A DNA stretch of 64,000 nt from Kluyvera cryocrescens NBRC 102467 (GCF_001571285.1 NZ_BCTM01000011.1:124001-188000); one strand, 5' to 3'; positions 40,543-52,900 are shown, numbered from the stretch's first letter. Notes: a model not told the origin generated them from the letters alone. Numbers and translations are program-made.

Positions 40543-41400
40543 TTGCTGAAGTATCGCCTGATTTCTGCATTGATTTTAATACCGGTTGTTATCGCAGCCC
40601 TGTTTTTGCTGCCGCCCGGTGGCTTTGCTATTGTGACGCTCGTTGTGTGTATGCTGGCAGCGTGGGAATGGGGGCAATTTAGCGGTTTCACTTCGCGCTC
40701 TCAGCGCGTTTGGCTGGCGGTACTTTGCGGCCTGTTGCTGGCGGTGATGCTCTTTTTGATTCCGGAATATCACCATAATATCCATCAGCCGGTTGTCGAA
40801 ATATCGCTGTGGGCCTCGCTGATTTGGTGGGTCGTGGCGCTGGTGTTAGTCCTCTCATACCCAGGATCTGCTGCGCTTTGGCGTCAGTCGAAAGCGCTGC
40901 GTCTGATTTTCGGTATCGCCACAATCGTTCCTTTCTTCTGGGGCATGCTGGCACTTCGCTCCTGGCATTACGATGAAAATCACTACAGCGGCGCGCTGTG
41001 GCTGCTTTACATCATGATTCTGGTATGGGGCGCAGACTCCGGGGCATACATGTTTGGCAAGCTATTTGGCAAACATAAGCTCGCACCGAAGGTCTCTCCG
41101 GGGAAAACCTGGCAGGGCTTTATCGGCGGCCTGGTCACGGCAGCCGTTATCTCCTGGGCTTATGGCGTATGGGCAAATCTGGACGTTGCACCATCCATCC
41201 TGTTAACCTGTTCCATTATTGCCGCGCTGGCTTCTGTTTTGGGCGATCTCACTGAGAGCATGTTCAAACGTGAAGCGGGTATTAAAGACAGCGGGCATCT
41301 GATCCCGGGTCACGGCGGGATACTGGACCGAATTGACAGTCTGACGGCGGCGGTACCGGTCTTCGCTTGCCTGCTGTTGCTGGTATTCAGGACGATTTAA
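40543..41400 (+). CDS. cdsA: Phosphatidate cytidylyltransferase (CDP-DAG synthase)
   Basis: Inner-membrane enzyme of 285 residues that makes CDP-diacylglycerol from phosphatidate and CTP, the branch point for all phospholipids. It has about eight membrane helices and the CDS signature near the end ([20 protein letters not shown] then GGILDRIDS). The start is TTG (40543-40545), as in E. coli, with GGGGG upstream; this weak codon likely limits expression. It lies 12 bp after uppS and 11 bp before rseP. Confidence 0.97.
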   Translation: MLKYRLISALILIPVVIAALFLLPPGGFAIVTLVVCMLAAWEWGQFSGFTSRSQRVWLAVLCGLLLAVMLFLIPEYHHNIHQPVVEISLWASLIWWVVALVLVLSYPGSAALWRQSKALRLIFGIATIVPFFWGMLALRSWHYDENHYSGALWLLYIMILVWGADSGAYMFGKLFGKHKLAPKVSPGKTWQGFIGGLVTAAVISWAYGVWANLDVAPSILLTCSIIAALASVLGDLTESMFKREAGIKDSGHLIPGHGGILDRIDSLTAAVPVFACLLLLVFRTI

Positions 41401-41411
41401 CGGATGGACTT

Positions 41412-42764
41412 ATGCTGAGCATTCTCTGGAACCTGGCCGCTTTTATTATCGCGCTAGGGGTATTGATCACCGTACACGAATTTGGTCATTTCTGGGTTGC
41501 TCGGCGCTGCGGTATCCGTGTAGAGCGCTTTTCCATTGGTTTTGGTAAGGCGCTGTGGCGCCGCGTTGATAAACGCGGCACCGAATTTGTGGTTGCCCTT
41601 ATTCCTCTGGGCGGCTACGTCAAAATGCTCGACGAGCGTGTTGATGCGGTGGCGCCTGAAATGCGCCACATGGCGTTCAACAATAAAACGGTCGGTCAAC
41701 GCGCCGCCGTCATCGCCGCAGGCCCCATCGCTAACTTCCTCTTTGCTATCTTCGCTTATTGGCTGGTGTTTATCATCGGAGTCCCTGGCGTTCGTCCGGT
41801 TGTTGGTGAAATAACCGCCAACTCCATCGCGGCGGAAGCACAAATTGCACCAGGCACGGAACTAAAAGCCATAGATGGTATCGAAACGCCTGACTGGGAT
41901 GCTGTACGCCTGGCGTTAGTGGCAAAAATTGGTGACGAAAGCACCACTCTCACCGTTGCCCCTTTCGGGAGTGACCAGCGACAGGATAGAATCCTCGATC
42001 TGCGTCACTGGGCGTTTGAGCCAGATAAAGAAGATCCGGTAATCTCGCTTGGGATACGTCCTCGCGGCGCGCAGATTGAACCCGTATTAGCCGAGGTGCA
42101 ATCTGACTCTGCGGCGCGTAAAGCCGGTTTACAAGCAGGGGATCGGATCGTTACAGTCAACGGTCAACCGCTGACGCAATGGCTGACGTTTGTTACGCTA
42201 GTGCGTGACAATCCTGGCAAAGCGCTACAGCTGGGGATCGAAAGGCAGGGGAGTCCCTTGTCTTTAACTCTGATACCGGATACAAAACACGGTAGCGGAA
42301 AAGTAGAAGGGTTCGCAGGGGTAGTACCGAAAATTATCCCGCTGCCTGAGGAATATAAAACAGTGCGCCAGTATGGGCCCTTCAGCGCGATCGTCGAAGC
42401 CACGGAGAAAACCGGGCAGTTGATGAAGCTGACGGTCAGTATGCTGGGAAAATTGATAACCGGTGACGTCAAACTGAACAACCTCAGTGGGCCGATTTCT
42501 ATCGCCCAAGGGGCTGGGATGTCTGCGGAGTTTGGGTTGATTTACTACCTGATGTTTCTTGCACTCATCAGCGTGAATTTAGGCATAATCAACCTGTTCC
42601 CGCTCCCCGTTCTTGATGGGGGACATTTGCTGTTTTTAGCGATTGAGAAGCTAAAAGGCGGCCCGGTATCCGAGCGAGTTCAAGACTTTAGTTATCGCAT
42701 TGGCTCGGTTTTGCTGATGCTGTTAATGGGGCTTGCACTTTTCAATGATTTCTCTCGGTTGTAG
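41412..42764 (+). CDS. rseP: Site-2 protease RseP
   Basis: Inner-membrane zinc metalloprotease of 450 residues, as in E. coli. It cuts anti-sigma factor RseA after DegS and so frees sigma-E; it also clears signal peptides. The zinc motif HEFGH is at 22-26 in helix 1 and the third ligand is in [12 protein letters not shown]. Two PDZ domains lie between. I chose ATG 41412 ([11 protein letters not shown]); the frame runs upstream into cdsA but without family match. A sigma-E promoter-like site inside the gene may drive bamA. Confidence 0.97.
   Translation: MLSILWNLAAFIIALGVLITVHEFGHFWVARRCGIRVERFSIGFGKALWRRVDKRGTEFVVALIPLGGYVKMLDERVDAVAPEMRHMAFNNKTVGQRAAVIAAGPIANFLFAIFAYWLVFIIGVPGVRPVVGEITANSIAAEAQIAPGTELKAIDGIETPDWDAVRLALVAKIGDESTTLTVAPFGSDQRQDRILDLRHWAFEPDKEDPVISLGIRPRGAQIEPVLAEVQSDSAARKAGLQAGDRIVTVNGQPLTQWLTFVTLVRDNPGKALQLGIERQGSPLSLTLIPDTKHGSGKVEGFAGVVPKIIPLPEEYKTVRQYGPFSAIVEATEKTGQLMKLTVSMLGKLITGDVKLNNLSGPISIAQGAGMSAEFGLIYYLMFLALISVNLGIINLFPLPVLDGGHLLFLAIEKLKGGPVSERVQDFSYRIGSVLLMLLMGLALFNDFSRL
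41858..41886 (+). promoter_or_regulatory. Putative sigma-E promoter inside rseP for bamA-skp-lpxD
   Basis: GGAACTA at 41858-41864 and TCGAA at 41881-41885 are 16 bases apart, close to the sigma-E pattern GGAACTT then TCTGA. The position agrees with my recollection of a sigma-E start for bamA within E. coli rseP. It lies about 910 bp upstream of bamA and overlaps codons for an [14 protein letters not shown] segment, so coding constraint may explain part of the match. Confidence 0.5.
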
Positions 42765-42794
42765 AGAGATAGTTAGGAAGAACGCATAATAACG

Positions 42795-45206
42795 ATGGCG
42801 ATGAAAAAGTTGCTCATAGCGTCGCTGCTTTTTGGCAGCGCGACCGTATACGGTGCTGACGGATTCGTAGTGAAGGACATTCATTTCGAAGGCTTGCAGC
42901 GAGTCGCTGTTGGTGCGGCCCTCCTCAGTATGCCAGTACGTCCTGGCGATACCGTCACTGATGATGATATCAGTAACACCATTCGCGCCCTGTTTGCGAC
43001 GGGCAACTTTGAGGACGTACGCGTCCTGAGAGACGGCGATGTGTTATTGGTGCAGGTCAAAGAACGCCCAACGATTGCCAGCATCACTTTCTCCGGTAAT
43101 AAATCGGTGAAAGATGACATGCTGAAGCAAAACCTCGAAGCTTCTGGCGTCCGCGTTGGTGAATCCCTCGATCGTACAACCCTCTCTGATATCGAGAAAG
43201 GGCTGGAAGATTTCTACTACAGCGTCGGTAAGTACAGCGCAAGCGTGAAGGCGGTTGTTACGCCGCTGCCGCGTAACCGTGTCGACCTGAAGCTGGTCTT
43301 CCAGGAAGGGGTTTCCGCCAAGATCCAGCAGATTAACATCGTCGGTAACCACGCGTTCAGCACAGAAGATCTGATTTCGACCTTCCAGCTGCGTGATGAA
43401 GTGCCGTGGTGGAACGTGGTCGGCGATCGCAAATACCAGAAACAGAAGCTGGCGGGTGACCTTGAAACCCTGCGTAGCTACTATCTGGATCGCGGCTATG
43501 CCCGTTTCAATATCGATTCCACGCAGGTAAGCCTGACGCCGGATAAAAAAGGCATTTACATCACCGTTAACATCACCGAAGGCGACCAGTACAAACTGTC
43601 TGGCGTGCAGGTGACGGGTAACCTGGCAGGCCACTCAGCAGAAATTGAAGGGCTGACGAAGATTGAGCCAGGTGAACTGTATAACGGCGCGAAAGTGACC
43701 AAAATGGAAGATAACATTAAGAAACTTCTTGGTCGCTATGGCTATGCCTATCCGCGCGTACAGTCGCAACCGGAAATTAACGACACCGACAAAACCGTCA
43801 AGCTGCATATCAACGTGGATGCTGGCAACCGCTTCTACGTGCGTAACATCCGCTTCGAAGGTAATGATACCTCCAAAGATTCCGTTCTGCGTCGCGAAAT
43901 GCGCCAGATGGAAGGGGCATGGTTAGGTGGGGACTTAGTTGACCAGGGTAAAGATCGTCTGAACCGTCTGGGCTACTTCGAAACCGTCGACACCGATACC
44001 CAGCGCGTGCCGGGCAGCCCGGACCAGGTAGACGTTGTCTACAAGGTTAAAGAGCGTAACACCGGTAGCTTCAACTTCGGTATCGGTTACGGTACTGAAA
44101 GCGGCGTGAGCTTCCAGGCAGGCGTTCAGCAGGATAACTGGTTAGGTACCGGTTACTCTGTCGGTATCAATGGTACCAAGAACGACTACCAGACCTATAC
44201 CGAGCTTTCTGTGACCAACCCGTACTTTACGGTTGATGGCGTTAGCCTTGGCGGTCGTGTCTTCTACAATGACTTTAAAGCTGACGATGCAGACCTCTCC
44301 TCCTACACCAACAAAAGTTATGGTGTAGACGGGACGTTAGGCTTCCCGATTAACGAATACAACTCACTGCGTGCGGGTCTGGGCTATGTCCACAACGACC
44401 TGTCCAACATGGAACCGCAGGTGGCGATGTGGCGTTATCTGGAATCTATCGGCCAGAAGGCGGGTACAACCAGCGACGATAACGGTTTCTCGGCAAACGA
44501 CTTCACCTTCAACTATGGTTGGACGTACAACAAACTTGACCGCGGTTACTTCCCGACGGACGGTTCACGCGTCAACCTGAACGGTAAAGTGACCATTCCG
44601 GGCTCCGATAACGAGTTCTACAAAGTGACGATGGATACTGCGTCCTACTTCCCAATTGATGACGATCATCAGTGGGTCGTTCTGGGCCGTACCAAGTGGG
44701 GCTATGGTGACGGGATTGGCAGCAAAGAACTGCCATTCTATGAAAACTTCTATGCCGGTGGTTCCAGCACCGTACGTGGTTTCCAGTCCAATACCATCGG
44801 TCCGAAAGCGGTTTACTACGGCGCATCGGGCCTGGATAACTGTGACCAGTCCGGCGGCTACTGTAAGTCTGACGATGCGGTGGGCGGTAACGCCATGGCC
44901 GTTGCCAGCCTGGAGCTGATTGTTCCTACGCCGTTTATCAGCGATAAATACGCGAACTCGGTCCGTACGTCCTTCTTCTGGGATGCCGGTACCGTTTGGG
45001 ATACCAACTGGCAGAACACGGCAGCAATGAAAAATGCGGGTGTTCCAGACTACAGCGATCCAGGTAATATCCGTATGTCCGCAGGTATCGCATTGCAATG
45101 GATGTCCCCATTAGGGCCGTTGGTCTTCTCCTACGCCCAGCCGTATAAGAAATACACTGGAGATAAATCCGAGCAGTTCCAGTTTAACATTGGTAAAACC
45201 TGGTAA
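42795..45206 (+). CDS. bamA: Outer-membrane protein assembly factor BamA
   Basis: Central Omp85 protein of the BAM complex, 803 residues (E. coli 810), which inserts beta-barrel proteins. It has a signal peptide 1-20 (TVYGAD), five POTRA domains (about 22-421) and a 16-strand barrel. The loop 6 VRGF motif is present in [16 protein letters not shown], and the last residues are FNIGKTW. The surface loop after it is shorter than in E. coli: it reads [21 protein letters not shown] and keeps two cysteines. It lies 30 bp after rseP and is followed by skp. Confidence 0.98.
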   Translation: MAMKKLLIASLLFGSATVYGADGFVVKDIHFEGLQRVAVGAALLSMPVRPGDTVTDDDISNTIRALFATGNFEDVRVLRDGDVLLVQVKERPTIASITFSGNKSVKDDMLKQNLEASGVRVGESLDRTTLSDIEKGLEDFYYSVGKYSASVKAVVTPLPRNRVDLKLVFQEGVSAKIQQINIVGNHAFSTEDLISTFQLRDEVPWWNVVGDRKYQKQKLAGDLETLRSYYLDRGYARFNIDSTQVSLTPDKKGIYITVNITEGDQYKLSGVQVTGNLAGHSAEIEGLTKIEPGELYNGAKVTKMEDNIKKLLGRYGYAYPRVQSQPEINDTDKTVKLHINVDAGNRFYVRNIRFEGNDTSKDSVLRREMRQMEGAWLGGDLVDQGKDRLNRLGYFETVDTDTQRVPGSPDQVDVVYKVKERNTGSFNFGIGYGTESGVSFQAGVQQDNWLGTGYSVGINGTKNDYQTYTELSVTNPYFTVDGVSLGGRVFYNDFKADDADLSSYTNKSYGVDGTLGFPINEYNSLRAGLGYVHNDLSNMEPQVAMWRYLESIGQKAGTTSDDNGFSANDFTFNYGWTYNKLDRGYFPTDGSRVNLNGKVTIPGSDNEFYKVTMDTASYFPIDDDHQWVVLGRTKWGYGDGIGSKELPFYENFYAGGSSTVRGFQSNTIGPKAVYYGASGLDNCDQSGGYCKSDDAVGGNAMAVASLELIVPTPFISDKYANSVRTSFFWDAGTVWDTNWQNTAAMKNAGVPDYSDPGNIRMSAGIALQWMSPLGPLVFSYAQPYKKYTGDKSEQFQFNIGKTW

Positions 45207-45333
45207 TTGCTCATTGCAAAGGAATGCACGCTCAGTTTAGTTTTGCTGGCATAAGGCGATAGCGTCAGGTGGCCTCCGGGCCACCAAAAGAACAGTACCC
45301 TCGGGTACATATGGGATGGTAAGGAGTATTATT

Positions 45334-45819
45334 GTGAAAAAGTGGTTAGTCGCAGCAGGTCTGGGTTTAGCAATGGCCGCATCTGCTCAGGCAGCAGATA
45401 AAATTGCAATTGTTAACATGGGTAGCCTGTTCCAGCAAGTTGCACAGAAAACCGGTGTTTCCAGCACTCTGGAAAACGAATTCAAAGGCCGTGCTGGCGA
45501 ACTTCAGCGTATGGAAGGCGACCTGCAGTCCAAAATGCAGCGTCTGCAGTCTATGAAAGCTGGTAGCGACCGCACCAAGCTGGAAAAAGACATTTCTGCA
45601 CAGCGTCAGTCTTTCTCTCAGAAAGCGCAGTCCTTTGAGCAGGATCGCCAGCGTCGCACTAACGAAGAACGTGGCAAACTGGTTACTCGTATCCAGACTG
45701 CAGTGAAATCCGTTGCCGCTAGCCAGAGCATCGACCTGGTGGTTGACGCTAACGCCGTTGCATTCAACAGCAGCGATGTCAAAGACATCACCGCTGATGT
45801 ACTGAAACAGGTTAAATAA
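45334..45819 (+). CDS. skp: Periplasmic chaperone Skp
   Basis: Trimeric jellyfish-like chaperone of 161 residues that holds unfolded outer-membrane proteins before BamA. Signal peptide of 20 residues (AASAQA-ADK), then a body rich in Lys, Arg, Gln with helical arms. Start is GTG (45334-45336), as in E. coli, with AAGGAG at 45321-45326; a GTG upstream at 45316 would overlap that site. The stop is 3 nt before lpxD. Confidence 0.97.
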   Translation: MKKWLVAAGLGLAMAASAQAADKIAIVNMGSLFQQVAQKTGVSSTLENEFKGRAGELQRMEGDLQSKMQRLQSMKAGSDRTKLEKDISAQRQSFSQKAQSFEQDRQRRTNEERGKLVTRIQTAVKSVAASQSIDLVVDANAVAFNSSDVKDITADVLKQVK

Positions 45820-45822
45820 GTA

Positions 45823-46848
45823 ATGCCTTCAATTCGACTGGCTGATTTAGCTCAGCAGTTGGATGCGGAATTACACGGTGATGGCGATATCGTCATCACC
45901 GCTGTCGCGTCCATGCAATCCGCTAAGGCGGGTCATGTCACGTTCTTGGTTAATCCCAAGTACCGTGAACACCTGTCCGCTTGCGAAGCGTCGGCGATTG
46001 TCCTGACGCAAGATTTACTGCCTTTTGCCAAAGGCGCAGCGCTGGTAGTGAAGAATCCCTACCTGACTTACGCTCGCATGGCGCAAATTTTAGATACCAC
46101 GCCACAGCCGGCGCAGGATATCGCACCGAGCGCGGTCGTGAGTCCGTCCGCAACGCTTGGTCACAACGTCTCCATCGGCGCAAACGCGGTGATAGAATCT
46201 GACGTTGTGCTTGGCGATAACGTCGTGATTGGGGCGGGGTGTTTCGTTGGTAAAAAGACCAAAATTGGTGCCGGTTCACGCCTGTGGGCGAACGTAACCA
46301 TTTACCACGAAGTCGAGATCGGTGAGAATTGTCTGATCCAATCCAGCACCGTTATCGGTTCTGATGGTTTTGGCTACGCCAACGATCGTGGCAACTGGGT
46401 GAAGATCCCTCAGTTAGGTCGCGTGATTATTGGCGATCGTGTGGAGATCGGCGCTTGTACGACGATCGACCGCGGCGCGCTTGACGACACGCAGATCGGC
46501 AACGGTGTTATCATTGATAACCAGTGCCAGATTGCGCACAACGTGGTGATTGGCGACAATACCGCGGTTGCCGGCGGTGTTATCATGGCCGGAAGCCTGA
46601 AAATTGGCCGTTACTGCATGATTGGCGGTGCCAGCGTGATTAACGGTCATATGGAAATTTGCGACAAAGTAACCGTAACCGGTATGGGGATGGTGATGCG
46701 TCCTATTACCGAGCCTGGCGTGTATTCGTCCGGCATTCCGCTCCAGCCTAATAAGGCGTGGCGCAAAACGGCCGCACTGGTGATGAATATTGATGAAATG
46801 AGCAAGCGTCTCAAAGCCTTAGAGCGCAAGCTGAATAATCAAGACTAA
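45823..46848 (+). CDS. lpxD: UDP-3-O-(3-hydroxymyristoyl)glucosamine N-acyltransferase
   Basis: Third step of lipid A synthesis, 341 residues as in E. coli. The N-terminal uridine-binding domain is followed by many hexapeptide repeats ([20 protein letters not shown]) and the catalytic histidine in [16 protein letters not shown]-terminal helical tail ([16 protein letters not shown]) completes it. The enzyme works on acyl-ACP in the cytosol. It starts 3 nt after skp and is followed by a stem-loop before fabZ. Confidence 0.97.
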   Translation: MPSIRLADLAQQLDAELHGDGDIVITAVASMQSAKAGHVTFLVNPKYREHLSACEASAIVLTQDLLPFAKGAALVVKNPYLTYARMAQILDTTPQPAQDIAPSAVVSPSATLGHNVSIGANAVIESDVVLGDNVVIGAGCFVGKKTKIGAGSRLWANVTIYHEVEIGENCLIQSSTVIGSDGFGYANDRGNWVKIPQLGRVIIGDRVEIGACTTIDRGALDDTQIGNGVIIDNQCQIAHNVVIGDNTAVAGGVIMAGSLKIGRYCMIGGASVINGHMEICDKVTVTGMGMVMRPITEPGVYSSGIPLQPNKAWRKTAALVMNIDEMSKRLKALERKLNNQD

Positions 46849-46874
46849 TTTTCATCTTATCGCCTTTCGTTTCC

Positions 46875-46908
46875 CGGCCTGTCGGCATTCTTGTAATCCG
46901 GCAGGCCG
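46875..46908 (+). terminator. Hairpin between lpxD and fabZ
   Basis: Eleven-base stem with one G-T wobble, 46875-46885 (CGGCCTGTCGG) with 46898-46908 (CCGGCAGGCCG), 12-nt loop. The following TGTTATTATT is only moderately T-rich, so this is more likely a partial terminator or message-stability element inside the operon. Confidence 0.55.
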
Positions 46909-46951
46909 TGTTATTATTGCCCCTTAGTATATTTTTGACAGGAAGAGTATT

Positions 46952-47407
46952 TTGACAACTGACACTCATACTCTGCACATTGAAGAGATTTTAGAACTTC
47001 TGCCACACCGCTACCCGTTCTTACTGGTAGACCGCGTGCTGGATTTTGAAGAAGGTCGTTTTCTGCGCGCAGTGAAAAATGTTTCCGTAAATGAGCCGTT
47101 TTTCCAGGGACATTTCCCTGGCAAGCCGATTTTACCGGGCGTGCTGATTCTGGAAGCCATGGCGCAGGCTACGGGTATTCTGGCGTTTAAAAGCGTAGGT
47201 AAACTGGAACCAGGCGAATTGTATTACTTTGCTGGTATCGATGAAGCGCGCTTCAAGCGCCCAGTCGTGCCTGGCGATCAGATGATTATGGAAGTCACCT
47301 TCGAGAAAACCCGCCGTGGCCTGACTCGCTTTAAGGGCGTTGCGCTGGTTGATGGTAAAGTGGTTTGCGAAGCGACAATGATGTGTGCGCGTAGCCGGGA
47401 GTCCTAA
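46952..47407 (+). CDS. fabZ: 3-hydroxyacyl-ACP dehydratase FabZ
   Basis: Hot-dog fold dehydratase of 151 residues in fatty acid elongation. It competes with LpxA for 3-hydroxymyristoyl-ACP, so its place beside lpxA matters for the lipid A to phospholipid balance. The catalytic His is in [21 protein letters not shown], which also carries the Glu. The start is TTG (46952-46954), as in E. coli, with GGAAGAG upstream. lpxA follows 3 nt after the stop. Confidence 0.97.
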   Translation: MTTDTHTLHIEEILELLPHRYPFLLVDRVLDFEEGRFLRAVKNVSVNEPFFQGHFPGKPILPGVLILEAMAQATGILAFKSVGKLEPGELYYFAGIDEARFKRPVVPGDQMIMEVTFEKTRRGLTRFKGVALVDGKVVCEATMMCARSRES

Positions 47408-47410
47408 TCC

Positions 47411-48199
47411 GTGATTGATAAAACCGCCTTTATCCATCCTACTGCCATTGTGGAAGACGGTGCCGTTATCGGTGCTAATGCCCACATTGGCCCGTTTTGT
47501 ATTGTGGGGCCCAACGTCGAAATCGGCGAAGGCACCGTACTGAAGTCTCACGTTGTTGTTAACGGCCACACCAAAATTGGTCGTGATAACGAGATCTATC
47601 AGTTCGCCTCTATCGGGGAAGTTAACCAGGATCTGAAATATGCTGGTGAACCGACTCGCGTGGAAATTGGCGATCGCAACCGCATTCGCGAAAGCGTCAC
47701 CATTCACCGTGGCACAGAACAGGGCGGTGGATTGACGAAGGTGGGCAGCGATAACCTGCTGATGATCAACGCCCACGTGGCGCACGATTGTACGGTCGGT
47801 AACCGCTGTATTCTGGCCAATAACGCCACCCTCGCGGGTCACGTTTCGCTGGATGATTTTGTGATCATCGGCGGCATGACCGCGGTGCACCAGTTCTGCA
47901 TTATCGGTGCCCACGTGATGGTTGGTGGCTGTTCTGGCGTTGCTCAGGACGTTCCACCTTACGTTATTGCTCAGGGCAACCACGCGACACCGTTCGGCGT
48001 CAACATCGAAGGCCTGAAGCGTCGCGGCTTTAGCCGTGAAGCGATCACCGCCATCCGCAACGCGTACAAAGCGTTGTACCGCAGCGGCAAAACGTTGGAA
48101 GAAGTAAAACCGGAAATCGCCGAGCTTGCGAAGCAGCATCCGGAAGTTCAGCCCTTTAGCGACTTCTTCGCCCGCTCTACGCGCGGCTTGATTCGTTAA
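47411..48199 (+). CDS. lpxA: UDP-N-acetylglucosamine acyltransferase LpxA
   Basis: First step of lipid A synthesis, 262 residues as in E. coli. Left-handed beta-helix of hexapeptides ([20 protein letters not shown]) with catalytic His125 in [12 protein letters not shown]-terminal helical bundle ends [12 protein letters not shown]. The start is GTG (47411-47413), as in E. coli. The stop overlaps the lpxB start by one base (TAATG), so the two are translationally coupled. Confidence 0.97.
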   Translation: MIDKTAFIHPTAIVEDGAVIGANAHIGPFCIVGPNVEIGEGTVLKSHVVVNGHTKIGRDNEIYQFASIGEVNQDLKYAGEPTRVEIGDRNRIRESVTIHRGTEQGGGLTKVGSDNLLMINAHVAHDCTVGNRCILANNATLAGHVSLDDFVIIGGMTAVHQFCIIGAHVMVGGCSGVAQDVPPYVIAQGNHATPFGVNIEGLKRRGFSREAITAIRNAYKALYRSGKTLEEVKPEIAELAKQHPEVQPFSDFFARSTRGLIR

Positions 48200-49347
48200 T
48201 GACTGAGCAGCGTCCCTTAACGATTGCCCTGGTCGCCGGAGAAACCTCCGGCGATATTCTTGGTGCAGGTCTCATTCGCGCCCTCAAGGCGCGAGTACCC
48301 AACGCTCGTTTCGTCGGTGTTGCTGGCCCGCTGATGCAGGCTGAAGGCTGCGAAGCCTGGTATGAGATGGAAGAGCTGGCGGTCATGGGCATTGTCGAAG
48401 TGCTTGGGCGACTGCGTCGCTTGCTGCATATTCGCGCCGATCTCACCCAACGTTTTACCGATCTCAAACCCGATGTCTTTGTGGGTATTGATGCCCCTGA
48501 TTTCAATATTACTCTTGAGGGAAACCTTAAGGCGAAAGGGATCAAAACCATTCATTATGTCAGCCCATCCGTGTGGGCCTGGCGACAGAAACGCGTCTTC
48601 AAAATTGGCAGAGCCACCGATCTGGTGCTCGCTTTTCTGCCTTTTGAAAAAGCGTTTTATGACAAATTTAACGTCCCGTGCCGATTTATCGGCCACACCA
48701 TGGCGGATGCCATGCCGTTGGATCCAGATAAAAATGCCGCGCGGGATACGCTGGGTATTGCCCACGATGTCCACTGTCTGGCCATGCTGCCGGGTAGCCG
48801 CGGCGCCGAAGTGGAAATGCTCAGCGCAGACTTTTTAAAAACCGCACAGCTGTTACGCCAGCAGTACCCCGACCTTGAAGTGGTGGTGCCGCTGGTGAAT
48901 GCGAAACGCCGCGAGCAGTTTGAACGTATCAAGGCTGAAGTCGCGCCTGATATGGTCGTGCATATGCTGGACGGTAAGGCTCGCGAGGCGATGATCGCCA
49001 GCGACGCTGCGCTGCTAGCGTCGGGCACGGCGGCGCTCGAATGCATGTTGGCCAAGTGCCCAATGGTTGTCGGTTATCGCATGAAGCCGTTTACCTTCTG
49101 GCTGGCGAAACGTCTGGTCAAAACCGAGTATGTTTCACTGCCGAATCTGCTGGCGGGTCGCGAACTGGTGAAAGAGTTGCTGCAGGATGAATGCCAGCCG
49201 GAGTTGCTGGCCGAAGCGTTGAAGCCATTACTGGCTAACGGTCGCACCAGCCACGCCATGCATGACACCTTCCGTGAACTGCATTTGCAAATTCGCTGTA
49301 ATGCGGATGAGCAGGCGGCAGATGCGGTGCTGGAGTTAGCACAATGA
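48199..49347 (+). CDS. lpxB: Lipid A disaccharide synthase LpxB
   Basis: Glycosyltransferase family 19 enzyme of 382 residues that joins UDP-diacylglucosamine and lipid X to tetraacyl disaccharide at the membrane face. Conserved blocks are [15 protein letters not shown] at the N-terminus, [12 protein letters not shown] near residue 98 and [20 protein letters not shown] with the substrate Glu. It starts on the lpxA stop and its end overlaps rnhB by four bases (ATGA). Confidence 0.97.
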   Translation: MTEQRPLTIALVAGETSGDILGAGLIRALKARVPNARFVGVAGPLMQAEGCEAWYEMEELAVMGIVEVLGRLRRLLHIRADLTQRFTDLKPDVFVGIDAPDFNITLEGNLKAKGIKTIHYVSPSVWAWRQKRVFKIGRATDLVLAFLPFEKAFYDKFNVPCRFIGHTMADAMPLDPDKNAARDTLGIAHDVHCLAMLPGSRGAEVEMLSADFLKTAQLLRQQYPDLEVVVPLVNAKRREQFERIKAEVAPDMVVHMLDGKAREAMIASDAALLASGTAALECMLAKCPMVVGYRMKPFTFWLAKRLVKTEYVSLPNLLAGRELVKELLQDECQPELLAEALKPLLANGRTSHAMHDTFRELHLQIRCNADEQAADAVLELAQ

Positions 49348-49940
49348 TTGAATTTGAATATCCCCATACCCATTTAGTTGCCGGTGTGGATGAAGTCGGA
49401 CGCGGCCCATTGGTCGGCGCCGTCGTCACCGCGGCGGTGATTCTCGACCCAGCGCGCCCGATTGTCGGTTTGAACGACTCTAAAAAGCTCAGCGAAAAGC
49501 GTCGTCTGGCGCTGTTTGACGAAATTAAAGAAAAAGCGCTGTGCTGGAGCCTTGGCCGCGCTGAGCCGCATGAAATTGATGAGCTTAATATTTTGCATGC
49601 CACGATGCTGGCCATGCAGCGCGCGGTTGCCGGGCTTTCTATTGCGCCGGAATATGTGCTGATTGACGGTAATCGTTGCCCAGCACTGCCGATGCCGTCA
49701 ATGGCGGTGGTGAAAGGTGATAGCCGAGTCGCGGAAATTAGCGCCGCGTCCATTCTGGCGAAAGTCACGCGTGATGCCGAAATGGCCGAACTGGACAAAG
49801 TGCTACCGCAGTATGGTTTTGCTCAGCATAAAGGCTACCCAACCCCATTCCATCTGGAGGCGCTTGCCGAGCATGGCGCCACTGAGCATCACCGACGCAG
49901 TTTTGCTCCTGTCAAACGCGCGCTAGGTCTCGCGTCCTGA
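49344..49940 (+). CDS. rnhB: Ribonuclease HII
   Basis: Removes RNA from RNA-DNA hybrids, especially single ribonucleotides in DNA. It is 198 residues (E. coli 198). Catalytic Asp16 and Glu17 lie in [15 protein letters not shown]; Asp108 is in VLIDGNRCP; the fourth acidic residue follows in the [15 protein letters not shown] segment. The start overlaps the end of lpxB. dnaE follows 35 bp downstream, and all of lpxD-dnaE is likely one transcript. Confidence 0.97.
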   Translation: MIEFEYPHTHLVAGVDEVGRGPLVGAVVTAAVILDPARPIVGLNDSKKLSEKRRLALFDEIKEKALCWSLGRAEPHEIDELNILHATMLAMQRAVAGLSIAPEYVLIDGNRCPALPMPSMAVVKGDSRVAEISAASILAKVTRDAEMAELDKVLPQYGFAQHKGYPTPFHLEALAEHGATEHHRRSFAPVKRALGLAS

Positions 49941-49975
49941 GCCGCGTGCCGAGATAAGTAAACCGGAAATAAATA

Positions 49976-52900
49976 ATGGCTGAACCACGTTTCGTGCACC
50001 TGCGGGTGCATAGCGACTACTCCATGATTGATGGGCTGGCAAAAACCGGACCGCTGGTAAAAAAGGCGGCCGCTTTAGGCATGCCCGCACTAGCGATCAC
50101 CGATTTTACCAACCTTTGCGGTCTGGTGAAGTTTTACGGAGCGGGGCATGGGGCCGGGATTAAACCCATCGTCGGCGCCGATTTTCACGTCCAGAGTGAG
50201 CTTTTCGGCGACGAACTGACCCAGCTGACGGTGCTGGCGGCCAACAACGTTGGCTATCAGAACCTGACGCTGCTGATTTCTAAAGCCTATCAACGCGGCT
50301 ATGGAGCGGCGGGGCCGATTATCGATCGCGACTGGCTGATCGAATTAAAAGAAGGGCTGATCTTACTCTCCGGCGCGCGGATGGGGGATGTTGGCCGTGC
50401 CTTGCTGCGCGGCAACACGGCGTTGGTTGAACAGTGTGTCGCGTTTTATGAAGAGCACTTCCCTGACGCCTATTTCCTTGAGCTTATCCGTACCGGTAGA
50501 CAGGATGAAGAAGCGTATCTACATGCTGCGGTAGCGCTGGCGGAAACGCGCGGCCTGCCGGTAGTGGCAACCAATGACGTTCGCTTCCTGGAGCCGGGTG
50601 ATTTTGACGCCCATGAAATTCGCGTCGCGATCCACGACGGCTTCACCCTCGACGACCCAAAACGCCCGCGTAATTACTCTTCGCAGCAATATATGCGTAG
50701 CGAAGAGGAGATGTGCGAGCTGTTCTCGGACATTCCGGAAGCGCTGGAAAACAGCGTCGAGATAGCCAAGCGCTGTAACGTGACGGTGCGCCTCGGTGAG
50801 TACTTCCTGCCACAGTTCCCGACCGGCGATATGACCACCGAGGATTTCCTCGTGGCAAAATCCCATGAAGGGCTGGAGGAGCGTCTGGAGTTCCTGTTCC
50901 CCGATCCTGAAGTCCGTGCGCAGAAGCGCCCACCTTACGATGAACGTCTGGAAATTGAACTTAAGGTTATCAACCAGATGGGCTTCCCGGGTTACTTCCT
51001 GATCGTAATGGAATTTATCCAGTGGTCGAAAGATAACGGCGTGCCGGTAGGTCCTGGCCGTGGGTCCGGTGCGGGCTCGCTGGTGGCCTATGCGCTGAAA
51101 ATTACCGACCTTGACCCGCTCGAATTTGACCTGCTTTTCGAACGTTTCCTTAACCCGGAACGTGTTTCGATGCCCGATTTCGACGTTGACTTCTGTATGG
51201 AAAAACGCGACCAGGTGATCGAACACGTCGCGGACATGTACGGTCGTGACGCGGTTTCGCAGATTATCACCTTCGGTACCATGGCGGCGAAAGCGGTTAT
51301 TCGCGACGTAGGCCGCGTACTGGGGCATCCGTATGGCTTCGTGGACCGTATCTCCAAGCTGGTTCCGCCCGATCCGGGCATGACGCTGGCCAAAGCCTTT
51401 GAAGCCGAACCGCAGCTGCCGGAAATTTACGAAGCAGATGAAGAAGTTCGCGCGTTGATCGACATGGCGCGTAAGCTTGAAGGGGTTACTCGTAACGCCG
51501 GTAAGCACGCCGGTGGCGTGGTTATCGCGCCGACTAAAATTACCGATTTTGCACCGCTCTACTGCGATGAGCAGGGGCTGCACCCGGTCACCCAGTTTGA
51601 TAAAAACGACGTGGAATATGCCGGGCTGGTGAAGTTTGACTTCCTCGGTCTGCGTACCCTCACCATCATCAACTGGGCACTGGAGATGATCAACGCCCGC
51701 CGTGAACGCAACGGCGAGCCGCCGCTGGATATTGCCGCTATCCCGCTGGATGACAAGAAAAGCTTCGATATGCTGCAGCGCTCGGAAACCACGGCGGTAT
51801 TCCAGCTTGAATCCCGCGGCATGAAGGATCTGATCAAACGTCTGCAGCCGGACTGCTTCGAAGATATGATCGCGCTGGTGGCCCTGTTCCGTCCGGGCCC
51901 GCTGCAATCGGGGATGGTAGATAACTTTATCGACCGTAAACACGGTCGCGAAGAGATTTCCTACCCGGACGTTCAGTGGCAGCATGAGTGCCTGAAGCCG
52001 GTGCTGGAACCAACGTACGGCATTATCCTGTACCAGGAACAGGTTATGCAGATTGCCCAGGAGCTTTCCGGCTATACTCTGGGCGGCGCAGACATGCTGC
52101 GTCGTGCGATGGGTAAGAAAAAGCCTGAAGAGATGGCCAAGCAGCGCGGCACCTTTGAAGAAGGGGCGAAAAAACGCGGTGTTGATGGCGAACTGGCGAT
52201 GAAAATCTTTGACCTGGTGGAAAAATTCGCCGGTTACGGGTTTAACAAATCACACTCCGCCGCCTATGCTTTGGTCTCATATCAGACGCTATGGCTGAAA
52301 GCGCACTATCCCGCTGAGTTTATGGCGGCGGTAATGACTGCCGATATGGACAACACCGAGAAGGTGGTTGGCCTGGTGGATGAGTGCTGGCGAATGGGGC
52401 TGAAGATACTGCCGCCTGATATCAATTCCGGTTTATATCATTTCCACGTTAATCAGGACGGGGAAATCGTGTATGGTATCGGCGCGATTAAAGGCGTTGG
52501 CGAAGGCCCGATTGAAGCAATCATCGAAGCGCGCAATAACGGGGGCTATTTCCGCGAGCTGTTTGACCTCTGTGCGCGCACCGATACCAAGAAGCTCAAC
52601 CGCCGGGTGCTGGAAAAACTGATTATGTCCGGGGCCTTTGACCGCCTTGGGCCACACCGCGCCGCGCTGATGAATTCGTTGGGCGATGCGTTAAAAGCCG
52701 CTGATCAGCACGCGAAGGCGGAAGCCATTGGTCAGGCGGATATGTTCGGCGTATTGGCCGAAGAGCCAGAGCAAATTGAGCAGTCGTACGCTAACTGCAT
52801 GCCCTGGCCTGAACACACGGTGCTGGAAGGTGAACGGGAAACGTTAGGTTTATACTTAACGGGCCACCCGATTAACCAGTACCTCAAAGAAATTGAGCGC

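Noticed and set aside
47132-48139. 335-codon open frame antisense to fabZ-lpxA
   Set aside because: Repeating His/Asn pattern reflects the hexapeptide repeats of LpxA read backward; not a gene.
50519-51985. 488-codon open frame antisense to dnaE
   Set aside because: Mirror of dnaE codons; no plausible start context or domain.
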